The position numbers were made by a program, and so were the translations under genes. Shown here piece after piece: positions 32,918-42,350 of a stretch of 64,000 nucleotides of DNA. Source of the stretch: Niabella insulamsoli (GTDB taxonomy: Bacteria; Bacteroidota; Bacteroidia; Chitinophagales; Chitinophagaceae). The notes under the pieces were generated by a model. The model was not told the origin of the DNA and did not search any database. It worked only from the letters and a program-made list of their open reading frames with translations. Every line of letters begins with the position of its first letter. Positions within the stretch are counted from its first letter, which is position 1. Where the stretch lies: contig NZ_CP190246.1 in NCBI RefSeq assembly GCF_039652435.2, positions 620,001-684,000 on the forward strand, in the 5' to 3' direction.

Positions 32918-34695
32918 CAACATATAAGAACTACAATCTGAAGGAGCTGACGAGAAACATTCATCGCTCGCTCAGCCTGCTTTGGCACACCAGCAAAACA
33001 CTGGCGCTGCAAAGCTTCGCGCTACAAGCGGCCCAGGCATTACTGCCCGTGGTTTCTTTGTATATCATTAAAATCCTAATTGAAAAAGTTACCAGTAAGC
33101 AGCCTTTTTCGGATGCTATTCCAGTTATTATATATTTCCTTGCCGCACAACTAATGTTAGCGCTGGTGCATCAATACTCGGCCTACGTAACAACCGTTTA
33201 TCAACTCAAACTTACGGACTATCTGTCGAAGCGGGTTTTAGAAAAAGCTGTAGGCGTCGATTATGAATACTATGAAAACCCCGCCTATCATGATAGTTTG
33301 CATCTCGCGCAGCAGCAGTCGCTCTATCGCGCCGGCACAATTCTTACCAGCTTCAACGCTTTCATTACCTCGGCGTTTGCGCTTCTATTTCTTTTGATAC
33401 TTTTTATCAGCATGCAGTCGTTCTTTGCCTTGCTGTTTATCATGTTTTCATTGCCGCTCGCCGTCATCAAATGGTATTTTGGTATCGCGACGATGCAGCA
33501 GGAAAGGAAGTTAGCGCCGCTCGAACGGGAAGCCGGCTATTTACACCAGGTACTGACCGGCGTGAGTTATGCGAAAGAAACAAGGGTGTTCGGTTTCGGC
33601 TCTTTTTATATAGATAAGTTTACTACTATCAGGAATTTTATCCGCGGAAAAAAGCAGCAGCTCAATGAAAAGCTTACACAATACAGTCTTTTGGCCGAAG
33701 CAGCTGAAATCATTGCGATGGCGATCATCTTTGCTTTGCTTGCCAAACAATCTATCGAAGGGACGATCACGCTAGGCTTATTTGTAATTTATATACAGGG
33801 CTTTCAAAGTCTGCAAAGCAATTCTAAAAATTTTTTGCAGTCAGTTGTAACCATATTGCAACAGCGTATTTTTATGCAGGATCTGTTTGCTTTTTTAGAC
33901 ATTGAAATCGAAAAGCCCCGGCAAAAGCAGCATGATTTTCCCCAGGTGCAAAAAGGTTTGAAGGTGAGCGGTGTTTCTTTTCAATATCCTGATGCAGCTG
34001 GTAACACATTAAGCGATATTGACCTCGAATGCGAGGCTGGAAAAGTTATCGCGATTGTTGGGGAAAATGGTTCCGGCAAATCAACCCTTATAAAACTGCT
34101 GGCAAAACTTTACGAGGCGGATGCCGGCCAGATATTATTCGATGATAAGGAACTGAAAGAAATTGATACTGAGACATACCGCGAGAAATCGTTGTTTTTA
34201 TTCCAGGATTTTGAAAGGTATTTTTTTACCATAAAGGAAAATATAATTTTAGGAAAACCTGATGAGGAAAAAACGATGCAGGATATTGAAACTGCTGCGA
34301 GTTTGTCCGGTGCAGACCGGTTTATATCAAAATTGCCGCTGGGTTATGAAACGCGCATGGGCAGGGTGTTTGAGGGTAGTTCTCAATTAAGTGGCGGCGA
34401 ATGGCAGAAGCTGGCTTTAACCAGGATGTTCTACAGGACCAACGCCGACCTGATCGTACTGGATGAACCCACCAGCGCACTCGACGCCCGCGCCGAGTTT
34501 GAGATTTTTAAGCAAATTAAATATTTGGCGAAGCAGAAAATGGTGATTTTAGTTACGCACCGGCTTTACAATTTAAAAATTGCGGATTACTTGTATGTAA
34601 TGAAAGAAGGAAAAATTACAGAGTCTGGCAAATTCGACGATCTGATTGAAAAGGGAGGCTTATTCGCCGAATTGTATAATATGCAGCAGCTATGA
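32911..34695 (+). CDS. Lasso-type ABC exporter (D)
   Basis: This ABC transporter half-molecule has 594 residues: six membrane helices in the first 320 residues, then an ATPase domain. Walker A is GENGSGKS (384-391), the signature LSGGEWQ (493-499), Walker B LIVLDEP (514-520) and a late His is in LVTHRLYNL. Such proteins export the mature peptide and confer self-protection in lasso clusters. The start overlaps the B2 stop by seven bases, and its own stop overlaps the next gene by four. Confidence 0.9.
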   Translation: MVATYKNYNLKELTRNIHRSLSLLWHTSKTLALQSFALQAAQALLPVVSLYIIKILIEKVTSKQPFSDAIPVIIYFLAAQLMLALVHQYSAYVTTVYQLKLTDYLSKRVLEKAVGVDYEYYENPAYHDSLHLAQQQSLYRAGTILTSFNAFITSAFALLFLLILFISMQSFFALLFIMFSLPLAVIKWYFGIATMQQERKLAPLEREAGYLHQVLTGVSYAKETRVFGFGSFYIDKFTTIRNFIRGKKQQLNEKLTQYSLLAEAAEIIAMAIIFALLAKQSIEGTITLGLFVIYIQGFQSLQSNSKNFLQSVVTILQQRIFMQDLFAFLDIEIEKPRQKQHDFPQVQKGLKVSGVSFQYPDAAGNTLSDIDLECEAGKVIAIVGENGSGKSTLIKLLAKLYEADAGQILFDDKELKEIDTETYREKSLFLFQDFERYFFTIKENIILGKPDEEKTMQDIETAASLSGADRFISKLPLGYETRMGRVFEGSSQLSGGEWQKLALTRMFYRTNADLIVLDEPTSALDARAEFEIFKQIKYLAKQKMVILVTHRLYNLKIADYLYVMKEGKITESGKFDDLIEKGGLFAELYNMQQL

Positions 34696-35921
34696 TCGCA
34701 ATAAAAAATATTATAGAAAACTATGGAAGCGAAATGGCGCTGGTGCTGCTTTGCAGCCGGGTATATTTTGGCACAGAAACCAACTCGGCGGTTAAACAAT
34801 TGATTGATGAAAGCAACATTGATTGGAACCACGTAATGGCGCTGGCAAATTATCACCGGATTGAGCCGATTATTTACAAGGTGTTAACCGACGAAATAAT
34901 GCCGCAAGATATTGCTTTAAAAATCAGGCAGCGCCAGCATTTTCTAATTCAGCAGAGTTTTAAAAGGGCGGTAGAGGCGGAGCGTCTGATCCATCTTTTT
35001 GCTTCTCATCGTATCAAATGCGTGCCCTACAAAGGATCGCTGCTGTCGAAATTATTGTATGGCGATATTGTTTCGCGTGAGTCGAGCGATATCGACCTGG
35101 TTATTGATCCAAAAGATTTTGAAAAAGTTTTAGCGTTGATGAAAAAGGAAGGCTTTCTTTTCGAAAGCCAGCTGGAGTACAACTTTTATAAAAAAGATCT
35201 GTATAAAAAGAAAAAGGATGTTTCGTTTAATAAGTACGAAGGAGGCCTACGCATTTTTCATATCGAGTTTCATTGGCAGATAACCGATCGTGCGAACCAG
35301 ATTGATGATCGAATTGGTTCGCTGCTTTATCAAACCTATACCAGGGACTCTATCGTAAAAAAAGAAATCGATGTACTGGAGGTTAATGCGCATTTAACAG
35401 CAGTTTTTGTACACCATGCGATGAATGATGGCCTAAGTATTTTAAGAAACCTTATTGACATCGGCCGGATGTCTAAAGCGGATAATCCTGCCATTGATTT
35501 TCGAATTATTCAGAACAATCTTTCCCGGTTTCATTTGAAAAAGGCAATGGCGGTTTGCAGCTTCCTTTCTGACCAGTTGTTGGGTGTTGCACTTCCTTTC
35601 ACGGAAACAGATCTTTCGCTAAAGCCGCAGATCAAATCTTTTTTTATCAATCAAATGATGAAGAAAGATGAAATTGGTAAACGTTTTGAAACGGCTTTAT
35701 TCTACAAAAGCAATTTGTTTTTAAAGGACACAGCCTACGAGAAAGTTAAATACCTGTTGGCGAACGTAAGGCTGAGATTTATCCCTTCGCGCAAAGATAT
35801 CCGCATCTTTAGATTGCCCAAATCGATGTGGGTATGCTATATCTTTCTAAAACCTTTTAGGTCGTTGCTTAACCCCGCTGACAATTTAGAAGAAAAAGAA
35901 ATCGCTAAAAGGCAACAGTAA
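34692..35921 (+). CDS. Nucleotidyltransferase-family tailoring protein
   Basis: This 409-residue protein belongs to the NTP_transf_5-like nucleotidyltransferase family that accompanies kinase-bearing lasso clusters. The active-site pattern is YKGSLLSKLLYGDI (113-126) with SSDIDLVIDP (131-140), where Asp133 and Asp135 are the expected metal ligands. A further region is FHIEFHWQITDRAN. It overlaps the ABC transporter stop by four bases and ends the cluster. Its product on the peptide is unknown; a nucleotidyl or phosphate addition is a guess. Confidence 0.78.
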   Translation: MIAIKNIIENYGSEMALVLLCSRVYFGTETNSAVKQLIDESNIDWNHVMALANYHRIEPIIYKVLTDEIMPQDIALKIRQRQHFLIQQSFKRAVEAERLIHLFASHRIKCVPYKGSLLSKLLYGDIVSRESSDIDLVIDPKDFEKVLALMKKEGFLFESQLEYNFYKKDLYKKKKDVSFNKYEGGLRIFHIEFHWQITDRANQIDDRIGSLLYQTYTRDSIVKKEIDVLEVNAHLTAVFVHHAMNDGLSILRNLIDIGRMSKADNPAIDFRIIQNNLSRFHLKKAMAVCSFLSDQLLGVALPFTETDLSLKPQIKSFFINQMMKKDEIGKRFETALFYKSNLFLKDTAYEKVKYLLANVRLRFIPSRKDIRIFRLPKSMWVCYIFLKPFRSLLNPADNLEEKEIAKRQQ

Positions 35922-35947
35922 GAGCGAGATGATTTAAGACGGCTCCA

Positions 35948-38900
35948 CTATCTGATCAGCACCATCTTTCCATATCCCTTATTAAAATACCTGTCCGTAT
36001 TATCATCGGAAGATCTATACTTATCGAGGCTTTTACCGTTCAGGTTGGTTAACACGCGGTACAGATAAACGCCGTTAGCCAGCTTTTGGCCATACTGGTC
36101 GGTGCCATCCCATTTAAACTCTGTAATATTTCTACCAATGCGCAGCGGGCCTAATTCCGATTTAGTAATCTCCCGGACAATCTTTCCCGTAATGGTTAAA
36201 ATCTGAATCCTGATGTTTTGAGGAATCTCTGAACCCGTTAGCGTGAAAACGAATGCGGTCGATGTTGTAAACGGATTGGGATAGTTCAACAAATTGGAGA
36301 TCATTGGTTTGTTTAAAACCTGGAAGTTGATCCGATAGTCCATGCTGCCGGCTCTGTTGCCGCTTTCGTCTTCTGCACTTACAATCAACTCATATTCGCC
36401 GTCGGCCAGCAGATGCGGTTTAAAACTTACGGAAGCGGTATTGGCTTCGTTGGCGCCCTGGCCGGCCGGTGTGAATATCAAAGTATCATTATTAAATTGG
36501 TAGTCGCGCAATAAACCATCGGGGTGGCGCAACTGCACTTTAATCAAATCAGAATTGTTCAGTAATAAATATTTCGCATCATCTGTGAGTTTAATTTGAA
36601 TATCCGGTTTGCTGGAAACGATATCTCGGTTAAGAATATGCAATCCGTCGAAGGTGACGTCCATGTTAGGCCCCAGGCTATCGCCTCGAACGTAGAAATT
36701 TTTATAAATGAAATTGTTGAACGAATGCTGCTCGGGTTGGTCATTGTCGCGGTTAAATTCCAGGTAAGCGAGATTGTTGCCCGCGAGAGCCTGGGTAGGA
36801 ATCGGAACGTCCAGTTTCACAGTGTCGCCGGCGATCAACGGTTTAACATTATTGATAGGAATGGTTTTTTCGATATTGTTTTTGTCACGCACGGTAAGTT
36901 TAATTTTCAAGCTGTCAAAAGGCTGATCGCTGACATTCTTGAACGCTACGCCGAGATTGAAAGGCTCTCCGGCCTCCAGCGTATCTTTCGAACTAAAATA
37001 GAGGTTGGGCGCGATCGCTCCTTCCGGCACCGGCGTGCCATAAAGCCGCCAGTACTTGATTTGATAGGGCGTACGATTGGTTTCGTCTTCAGTTTCCATT
37101 TGTAGTCGAATGCCCGAGAACTCGCTAGCGTTAAGCTGCGAAAGATCCAATGTTTTTTGTGAACTTGGAATATTTTCAATTAATCTTGATTCTGTACCGT
37201 TTTTATCAACACCGATTACTGAAAATGAGGTTTTGTCTGTAGAGGGCGTTTCAAGGCTGTAACCATCCCAAACCATTTTGTCAACAGACAGATATTTTTG
37301 AAACAAAGGGGATGTAAGCTTTCCTTTAGTTCCAAGAACTGGAAGCTTAAGGGAAATTTTTAATTTATCGGTTATAGAATTTCCCACAACCTGCGCTAAC
37401 GGCACGGAATTGTTTTTTTGATAAAAGAATATATATGGCACTTCCGATTTAACTTCATCGATGCCAGTAAGTCCGATACTTTTTAATTTATGATACAGAG
37501 AGTTGTTTTTCCCAAAAACCGCCGTGTCGGCCTGCCACACAGAAGGTAGAATCGTAGGTGTCCATTGATTGCTTGTGAGGCCAACATAGTAGCCAGATGG
37601 AATAGAATCCATAAACCGCATAACATTTGCTCTTCCATTTGCGTTAGAAATGTCAAACTGGAAAAAGCCCGTAATTGTGTATCCCGGTTTCCACTCTACT
37701 GGCGGATAGCTTCCATATTGACCTAAATTACCTGAGACAGTATTTTTCAGAAGATCTAAACTCTTATTGTTTATAACATAAAATCTTATCGAGTTCTGAT
37801 TAGCGTTGGGAGTCGCCGGGCCGCTAAACCCTCCCTGAGCTAAAATATCACCTATATAAAGCGCAATATCTCGCGCTCCAATTTGATTATTGGTAGTATA
37901 TATTGAGTTGGTAATAGAAATAATTCCTTGGAGGCTGTCAAAAGTGAAAGTTCGGGTTTGCTGTTCGAAATTAACACCATCGGGACGGGCTCTTTCAAAC
38001 TGATCAGCGTGGGATTCGCTAAAGCCCAGATTGTTAGTTGGCATGTAAGTAAAAGACGCTGTACTCCAAAGAGATTCGGGTGTTGATTCCGTCGGAGTTA
38101 GGCCAACCCTCCAATAATAAACGGTACTGTCTCGAAATGTTTGTGTTGACTCAAATGCTATTACTCCTCCTTTTGAACTTTTAGTTTGCGTGTATTTAAA
38201 TGGCGAGTTAAAATCAAGAACGGAATCTATTTCAATAGTGTAGTTTTTGGTCGTGGCGAATGGGTCTCCCGTTGATGCAATGAAAGTCACTGGCAGTTTA
38301 TTTACGATCGCGTAATCAAATGGGAAAACCGTCGAAATATTATCCTCAAAGATAAATAATTCTTTCACGACCGAATTATTGCTCTTCGATAGCTCGTTGA
38401 TTTTATTTTCAGGATCAATAGTTATTGTAAACTTATTAGCTCCGTGATCTCTTAGAGGGCTTATAGGAAAATGGTATGTTAAAGAATCTAGATAGCGAAT
38501 TCCCGATATCGTGTCCCTAACAACCACCTCGACTGAAAGGTCAGGGTAAGTCCTTTTGATTTCCACGATCATACTATCGTTGATAGCTCTCCCTAAATTG
38601 GCGATTTTTGCTTTCAAAGTAAAGGCAGGCTCTGCAACGGAAACAATATTAGGGCTAATTGTTACCATAGGTTCTTCGATTGCGTAGTCCGGCTTATCAA
38701 ACTGGTATAAACGTATACCGGGGTCTCCGTTTAAAGTGTACTCCTCGGCCTGAGCTCTATGAAACAAGCTTGATTCTCCGCCTACCTGTGAGTAGAAAGC
38801 TCGGATGGTGTTATTCATAATCGCTCCCAGCGTATAACCATAGCTCTCATTGGTCAATTGCTTATACAAGGTCGTATTGTACTGTCGTAATGGGAATACG

Positions 38901-41029
38901 TAGCCAACGCTTGTGCCTGCCATCATAGCAACGCTTCCCCTACCTTTTGCAAAGAGATATTTTTCTGAAATTGTATTATAGGTCGATAAACGATTGTCGT
39001 TTAAAATGAAAATATCGCCAACATTACATCCCATCATATGAAACACCGGGTATTTACCAGCATTAGAATAGTTGAGCGGATTTTCAAGATCAAAGGCAAG
39101 TGTTTCAGAAGAAGAGTGGCCAAAATAGGTCAATAGATTAATGCCTGTGTTTAATCGACTTTTTAAACGTTCTGAGGTTGTCTGGTCGCTCCCCGGTGTC
39201 GAACTTTTGACAAAATCGGTGACGTTAGCACCATAAAAAGTATCAATAATATGCGTTTTATCGGTATTAAGTGCGCCGTATAGCTCGTTTATAAGAGCCT
39301 GATCATTTGCCCCCACCATATGTATGACATTCTTTTTCCAAAGGCTGGCACCCACGCTGGGCGACGGCGTTAAATGTTGCTCATACTCTTTTATCTTTTC
39401 TAAGTATAGAGACAGTTCATCACCATTAATTACTGAAATTCTGCCGATGGGTGTCAATGGCTGCGAGCTGGAGCCTTCGGCCGCCAATAGTACATCCGAT
39501 GCCGGCGTGCCAAAAGTAGGAACCAGGTTTAAGCGCTGCGTGGTCAATGATGACTCGTTCGCCCGCGCCGAAACATATTTCAAGCCATGCCCCAAAAGGA
39601 AAGCGCTTTTAGGCGCGCTGGAAAACCTGCTACGCGCGAAGCGTAAAAAATTTCTTACCGAAAGCGGATGATATTTTATGCCAAAAGCGAACTGATCAAT
39701 CAATTGATCGATCATATAGACTTTTGCATTATAACCACCGCCCGCTGCCGAACTTCGATATGCCCGATAGGCTTCAACAGGTTGCGTTCCGCCCGATCCG
39801 GTTAAAATGTTTTCGTGCGTGATCATTAAATAATCACCCTGGTTAGCCGCGGCGGCATAATCAATAAAATTCCTGGTTTCTAAACCCGAAACAATTTTAA
39901 TATTAGCTGCAGTTGTATTTACCAAAACCAGCCGCGCGTTCGTTACCGAGGGCTGCACATATATTTTCACAACAGACGGGGTACCGGTGTTCGCTTCGTA
40001 GCGGCGCCCGTTGGTGAGGTCGTATAGCAACGGCGTGCCAGAATAATTGAAATTCGAAATCTCAAGATATTTTCCCAGAGAGGAAGCAGAAAGTTCGAAT
40101 GGAAAACTACTGGCCCCGCCAAAATTGAATATGCGCGGATAGGTGATATCAAGCCGGCCAATTTTGATGCGGTTGTTTGAAGTGGTAGCAACATTCGTGA
40201 ACGTAATATTTTCAGTGGCGCCCGTTAAGTGGGATACAGGCGCCTGAGCGGTTAATTTTGCATAGTCAAAGCCATTGAGAGACGTGTTAAATACAGCCGT
40301 ATTATTCAGTGCAACATTCACGGTGCGGCTGTTAGGGCTATTGCCCACAAGATTCAGCTTCAGCTGCATTTGAGGCGCTCCGCTTCCCGTAAAAGGAAAC
40401 AGGCTGGTTTGGGTAAAGGTGCGGGTCTGGTTCTCGCTTATTTCGTTAGAAGTCCATCCTTCACCAACTTCGTACGACGCTGAGATGGCCGCTTCGGAAA
40501 TTTTGCCGACATAAGGCCCTAAATGAATTGATTCATTAGGGTAAATGCCGGTAGTGTACATAAAATAAGGCTCCGCACCGACGCCCACCGGAATAATATT
40601 GGCGGTCGCATTTAGCCTTTTGTTGTTTCCTGTGGGGTTAACGGTAAGAAAATAGGCAGCCGTGTCGGTAAACAAACTTTTGCTGTCGTTGATCTGGTCG
40701 TTAAGATCGCGGTAAAGCGCCTGATCGGCTTTTCCATCGTTCGCTTCGCCCCAGAATTCTATATAGCCTCCCGGCGCTAAAGCACCAGTGGGATTGGAAG
40801 TGTAAACAGGAATCTCAACTCCGTTGCGCCATAATTGAAAATGAGCGGCATCAGCATTGGCCAGGCCCGAAGCTGCTAAAGTAGTTTGGGGAATGCGATA
40901 CAAGCCGGTGGCGCCAACTTTAAATTTGTAGTAAGTTTTGCTGTAGTCGATCCATTCGTTATTGAACTGTTGGGAAAAGGCTACAGCGGTTAAAAAAATA
41001 AAAACAATAAAAGACAGTAGTTTTTTCAT
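35948..41029 (-). CDS. PorU2-like C25 peptidase of type IX secretion
   Basis: This exported protein of 1693 residues has a signal peptide (1-19) and a Peptidase_C25 (gingipain-type) domain at about 400-790. The catalytic His638 is in YFGHSSSETLAF and Cys668 in HMMGCNVGDIF. Long beta-rich regions follow, ending in an NPF-type C-terminal domain (LLNYPNPFTTSTAFVF) with GTDQYGQKLANGVYLYRVL. PorU2-like proteins process or attach type IX cargo at the surface. The PorV/PorQ-like gene lies just upstream on the same strand, with nine bases between them. Confidence 0.85.
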   Translation of the reverse strand: MKKLLSFIVFIFLTAVAFSQQFNNEWIDYSKTYYKFKVGATGLYRIPQTTLAASGLANADAAHFQLWRNGVEIPVYTSNPTGALAPGGYIEFWGEANDGKADQALYRDLNDQINDSKSLFTDTAAYFLTVNPTGNNKRLNATANIIPVGVGAEPYFMYTTGIYPNESIHLGPYVGKISEAAISASYEVGEGWTSNEISENQTRTFTQTSLFPFTGSGAPQMQLKLNLVGNSPNSRTVNVALNNTAVFNTSLNGFDYAKLTAQAPVSHLTGATENITFTNVATTSNNRIKIGRLDITYPRIFNFGGASSFPFELSASSLGKYLEISNFNYSGTPLLYDLTNGRRYEANTGTPSVVKIYVQPSVTNARLVLVNTTAANIKIVSGLETRNFIDYAAAANQGDYLMITHENILTGSGGTQPVEAYRAYRSSAAGGGYNAKVYMIDQLIDQFAFGIKYHPLSVRNFLRFARSRFSSAPKSAFLLGHGLKYVSARANESSLTTQRLNLVPTFGTPASDVLLAAEGSSSQPLTPIGRISVINGDELSLYLEKIKEYEQHLTPSPSVGASLWKKNVIHMVGANDQALINELYGALNTDKTHIIDTFYGANVTDFVKSSTPGSDQTTSERLKSRLNTGINLLTYFGHSSSETLAFDLENPLNYSNAGKYPVFHMMGCNVGDIFILNDNRLSTYNTISEKYLFAKGRGSVAMMAGTSVGYVFPLRQYNTTLYKQLTNESYGYTLGAIMNNTIRAFYSQVGGESSLFHRAQAEEYTLNGDPGIRLYQFDKPDYAIEEPMVTISPNIVSVAEPAFTLKAKIANLGRAINDSMIVEIKRTYPDLSVEVVVRDTISGIRYLDSLTYHFPISPLRDHGANKFTITIDPENKINELSKSNNSVVKELFIFEDNISTVFPFDYAIVNKLPVTFIASTGDPFATTKNYTIEIDSVLDFNSPFKYTQTKSSKGGVIAFESTQTFRDSTVYYWRVGLTPTESTPESLWSTASFTYMPTNNLGFSESHADQFERARPDGVNFEQQTRTFTFDSLQGIISITNSIYTTNNQIGARDIALYIGDILAQGGFSGPATPNANQNSIRFYVINNKSLDLLKNTVSGNLGQYGSYPPVEWKPGYTITGFFQFDISNANGRANVMRFMDSIPSGYYVGLTSNQWTPTILPSVWQADTAVFGKNNSLYHKLKSIGLTGIDEVKSEVPYIFFYQKNNSVPLAQVVGNSITDKLKISLKLPVLGTKGKLTSPLFQKYLSVDKMVWDGYSLETPSTDKTSFSVIGVDKNGTESRLIENIPSSQKTLDLSQLNASEFSGIRLQMETEDETNRTPYQIKYWRLYGTPVPEGAIAPNLYFSSKDTLEAGEPFNLGVAFKNVSDQPFDSLKIKLTVRDKNNIEKTIPINNVKPLIAGDTVKLDVPIPTQALAGNNLAYLEFNRDNDQPEQHSFNNFIYKNFYVRGDSLGPNMDVTFDGLHILNRDIVSSKPDIQIKLTDDAKYLLLNNSDLIKVQLRHPDGLLRDYQFNNDTLIFTPAGQGANEANTASVSFKPHLLADGEYELIVSAEDESGNRAGSMDYRINFQVLNKPMISNLLNYPNPFTTSTAFVFTLTGSEIPQNIRIQILTITGKIVREITKSELGPLRIGRNITEFKWDGTDQYGQKLANGVYLYRVLTNLNGKSLDKYRSSDDNTDRYFNKGYGKMVLIR

Positions 41030-41038
41030 TCGGGTTGT

Positions 41039-42166
41039 TTAAAATACAGCAGATTTCCTTTTTCTGTCAATATCAAGTCGCAAAGAAAATATATGGGTAA
41101 ATAACGGATTCGACTGGTTGGCAAGATTCGCAAAAGCATAGTCGATAACAACGGATTTAATTCTAAAGCCGGCGCCCACACTCGGTTGATAGATCCAAAC
41201 CTTTTTTTGATTTAAAGTATCGCCATCTGCCAGGCCTTGCTGGAAATTGTTGATGCCGCCGCGCACGAAAAAGACATTTTTATAACCGTATTCCAGGCCC
41301 AGTTTCGGATCGATGCTAACAGGGTCGCTGCTTACCACCGTATTTCGTTTTCCATCAAACGTCAGGTCAAAATTGGTTTCTGCCAAAAGGGTAGAGGTTT
41401 GGCCGATATTGAAAAGCCGCGACGCTCCCAAGGTAAGCCGGGGCGAAGTCAGTTCGGTTGACCTTACCGGAATGTCATTGTTGGTTAAGTAAAGCACTTC
41501 TTTTTCCTTATCTGAAAAATTGAAAGTCCAGGTGTTAAAAGTGCTTGTTACATCTTTGGCTGCAAGCCCAAAGCGCCACTGATTTTTGAAGATCTGCAGG
41601 CCCGCGTCGAGGCCAAACCCCAGCGCGCGCGCAAATTTCCCCACGTTGCGATAAATCACTTTCGCGTTGGCGCCGAAGTTGATGACGGTGCTTTCATTTT
41701 TTTTCAGGTTTTGCCCATAAGAAAGTAAAAACGCGTAATCCGCTGACGAAAAGGTTTGAATATTATTATAGTTCAGCGATCCGTCCGGGTTCACTAAAAA
41801 CAGCGTGTTAGCGATATCGTCTACAGCAAATCGCAATGCCGTAAGGCCGATGACTCTTTTTTCGTTAGCAGTAGGCAGCGCCACGTTGGCAAAATCATAT
41901 TTCCCGATTCCGGCAAAATATTCGGAGTGCATCAGGTTGACCTGCGTGTGTCCTTTCACGTTCACAAGGCCCGCTGGGTTCCAATATCCCGATGTTCCAT
42001 CGGCCACAGAAGCCACTTGGGCGCTTCCCATTGCTAATCCGCGCGCGCCCGCGCCGATGTTTAAAAACTCGTTAGAGTATTTTCTGAACTGCGCCTGGCT
42101 TTGCTGGCTGCAGGTATGCAACAACGCAAATAAAACCGCTATTCTTATCGATTTTCCTGAAATCAC
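41039..42166 (-). CDS. PorV/PorQ-like outer-membrane protein
   Basis: This 375-residue barrel protein has a signal peptide (about residues 1-25) and the family start FLNIGAGARGLAMGSAQVAS with GTSGYWNPAGL. Beta-strands such as YGYKNVFFVRGGINNFQQG and VIDYAFANLAN follow. PorV partners with PorU in type IX secretion, binding cargo and bringing it to the sortase. As a paired PorU2/PorV unit it probably forms a separate attachment complex, distinct from the main PorU/PorV pair. Confidence 0.85.
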   Translation of the reverse strand: MISGKSIRIAVLFALLHTCSQQSQAQFRKYSNEFLNIGAGARGLAMGSAQVASVADGTSGYWNPAGLVNVKGHTQVNLMHSEYFAGIGKYDFANVALPTANEKRVIGLTALRFAVDDIANTLFLVNPDGSLNYNNIQTFSSADYAFLLSYGQNLKKNESTVINFGANAKVIYRNVGKFARALGFGLDAGLQIFKNQWRFGLAAKDVTSTFNTWTFNFSDKEKEVLYLTNNDIPVRSTELTSPRLTLGASRLFNIGQTSTLLAETNFDLTFDGKRNTVVSSDPVSIDPKLGLEYGYKNVFFVRGGINNFQQGLADGDTLNQKKVWIYQPSVGAGFRIKSVVIDYAFANLANQSNPLFTHIFSLRLDIDRKRKSAVF

Positions 42167-42258
42167 TAAACAGTTATTAAAATATGACAGATGGTTAGAT
42201 CAATTTTCTCACAGTGTCCCTTTTAACAGCAAAGGTTAAATCCGGCTTTGAACTGCTG

Positions 42259-42266
42259 CAAAATTA
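42259..42266 (-). promoter_or_regulatory. Bacteroidota -7 element of the PorV/PorU2 operon
   Basis: On the minus strand TAATTTTG matches TAnnTTTG, about 90 bases before the PorV-like start. No TTG stands at the normal -33 distance, but an inverted repeat at 42282-42301 lies in that region. Confidence 0.5.
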
Positions 42267-42281
42267 AGACTATCGGCTGAA

Positions 42282-42301
42282 TGTCTAAACCCATTTAGAC
42301 A
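42282..42301. promoter_or_regulatory. Inverted repeat between divergent promoters
   Basis: TGTCTAAA and TTTAGACA pair perfectly over eight bases around CCCA. The site lies between the divergent tyrS and PorV/PorU2 promoters, near the -33 position of the latter, so a regulator could bind here. Confidence 0.4.
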
Positions 42302-42337
42302 GAAACACATTATTATTCGATCAAAGCGCTAAAAACC

Positions 42338-42345
42338 TATTTTTG
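42338..42345 (+). promoter_or_regulatory. Bacteroidota -7 element TATTTTTG of tyrS
   Basis: TATTTTTG is followed by GCGCC and the tyrS ATG at 42351, almost exactly as in glyS. The leader would be at most a few bases. Confidence 0.6.
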
Positions 42346-42350
42346 CGCCC

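Noticed and set aside
35948..41029. Secreted gingipain-like protease for nutrition
   Set aside because: The length, the position next to a PorV-like gene and the domain order fit PorU2 better. A cargo role cannot be excluded fully.
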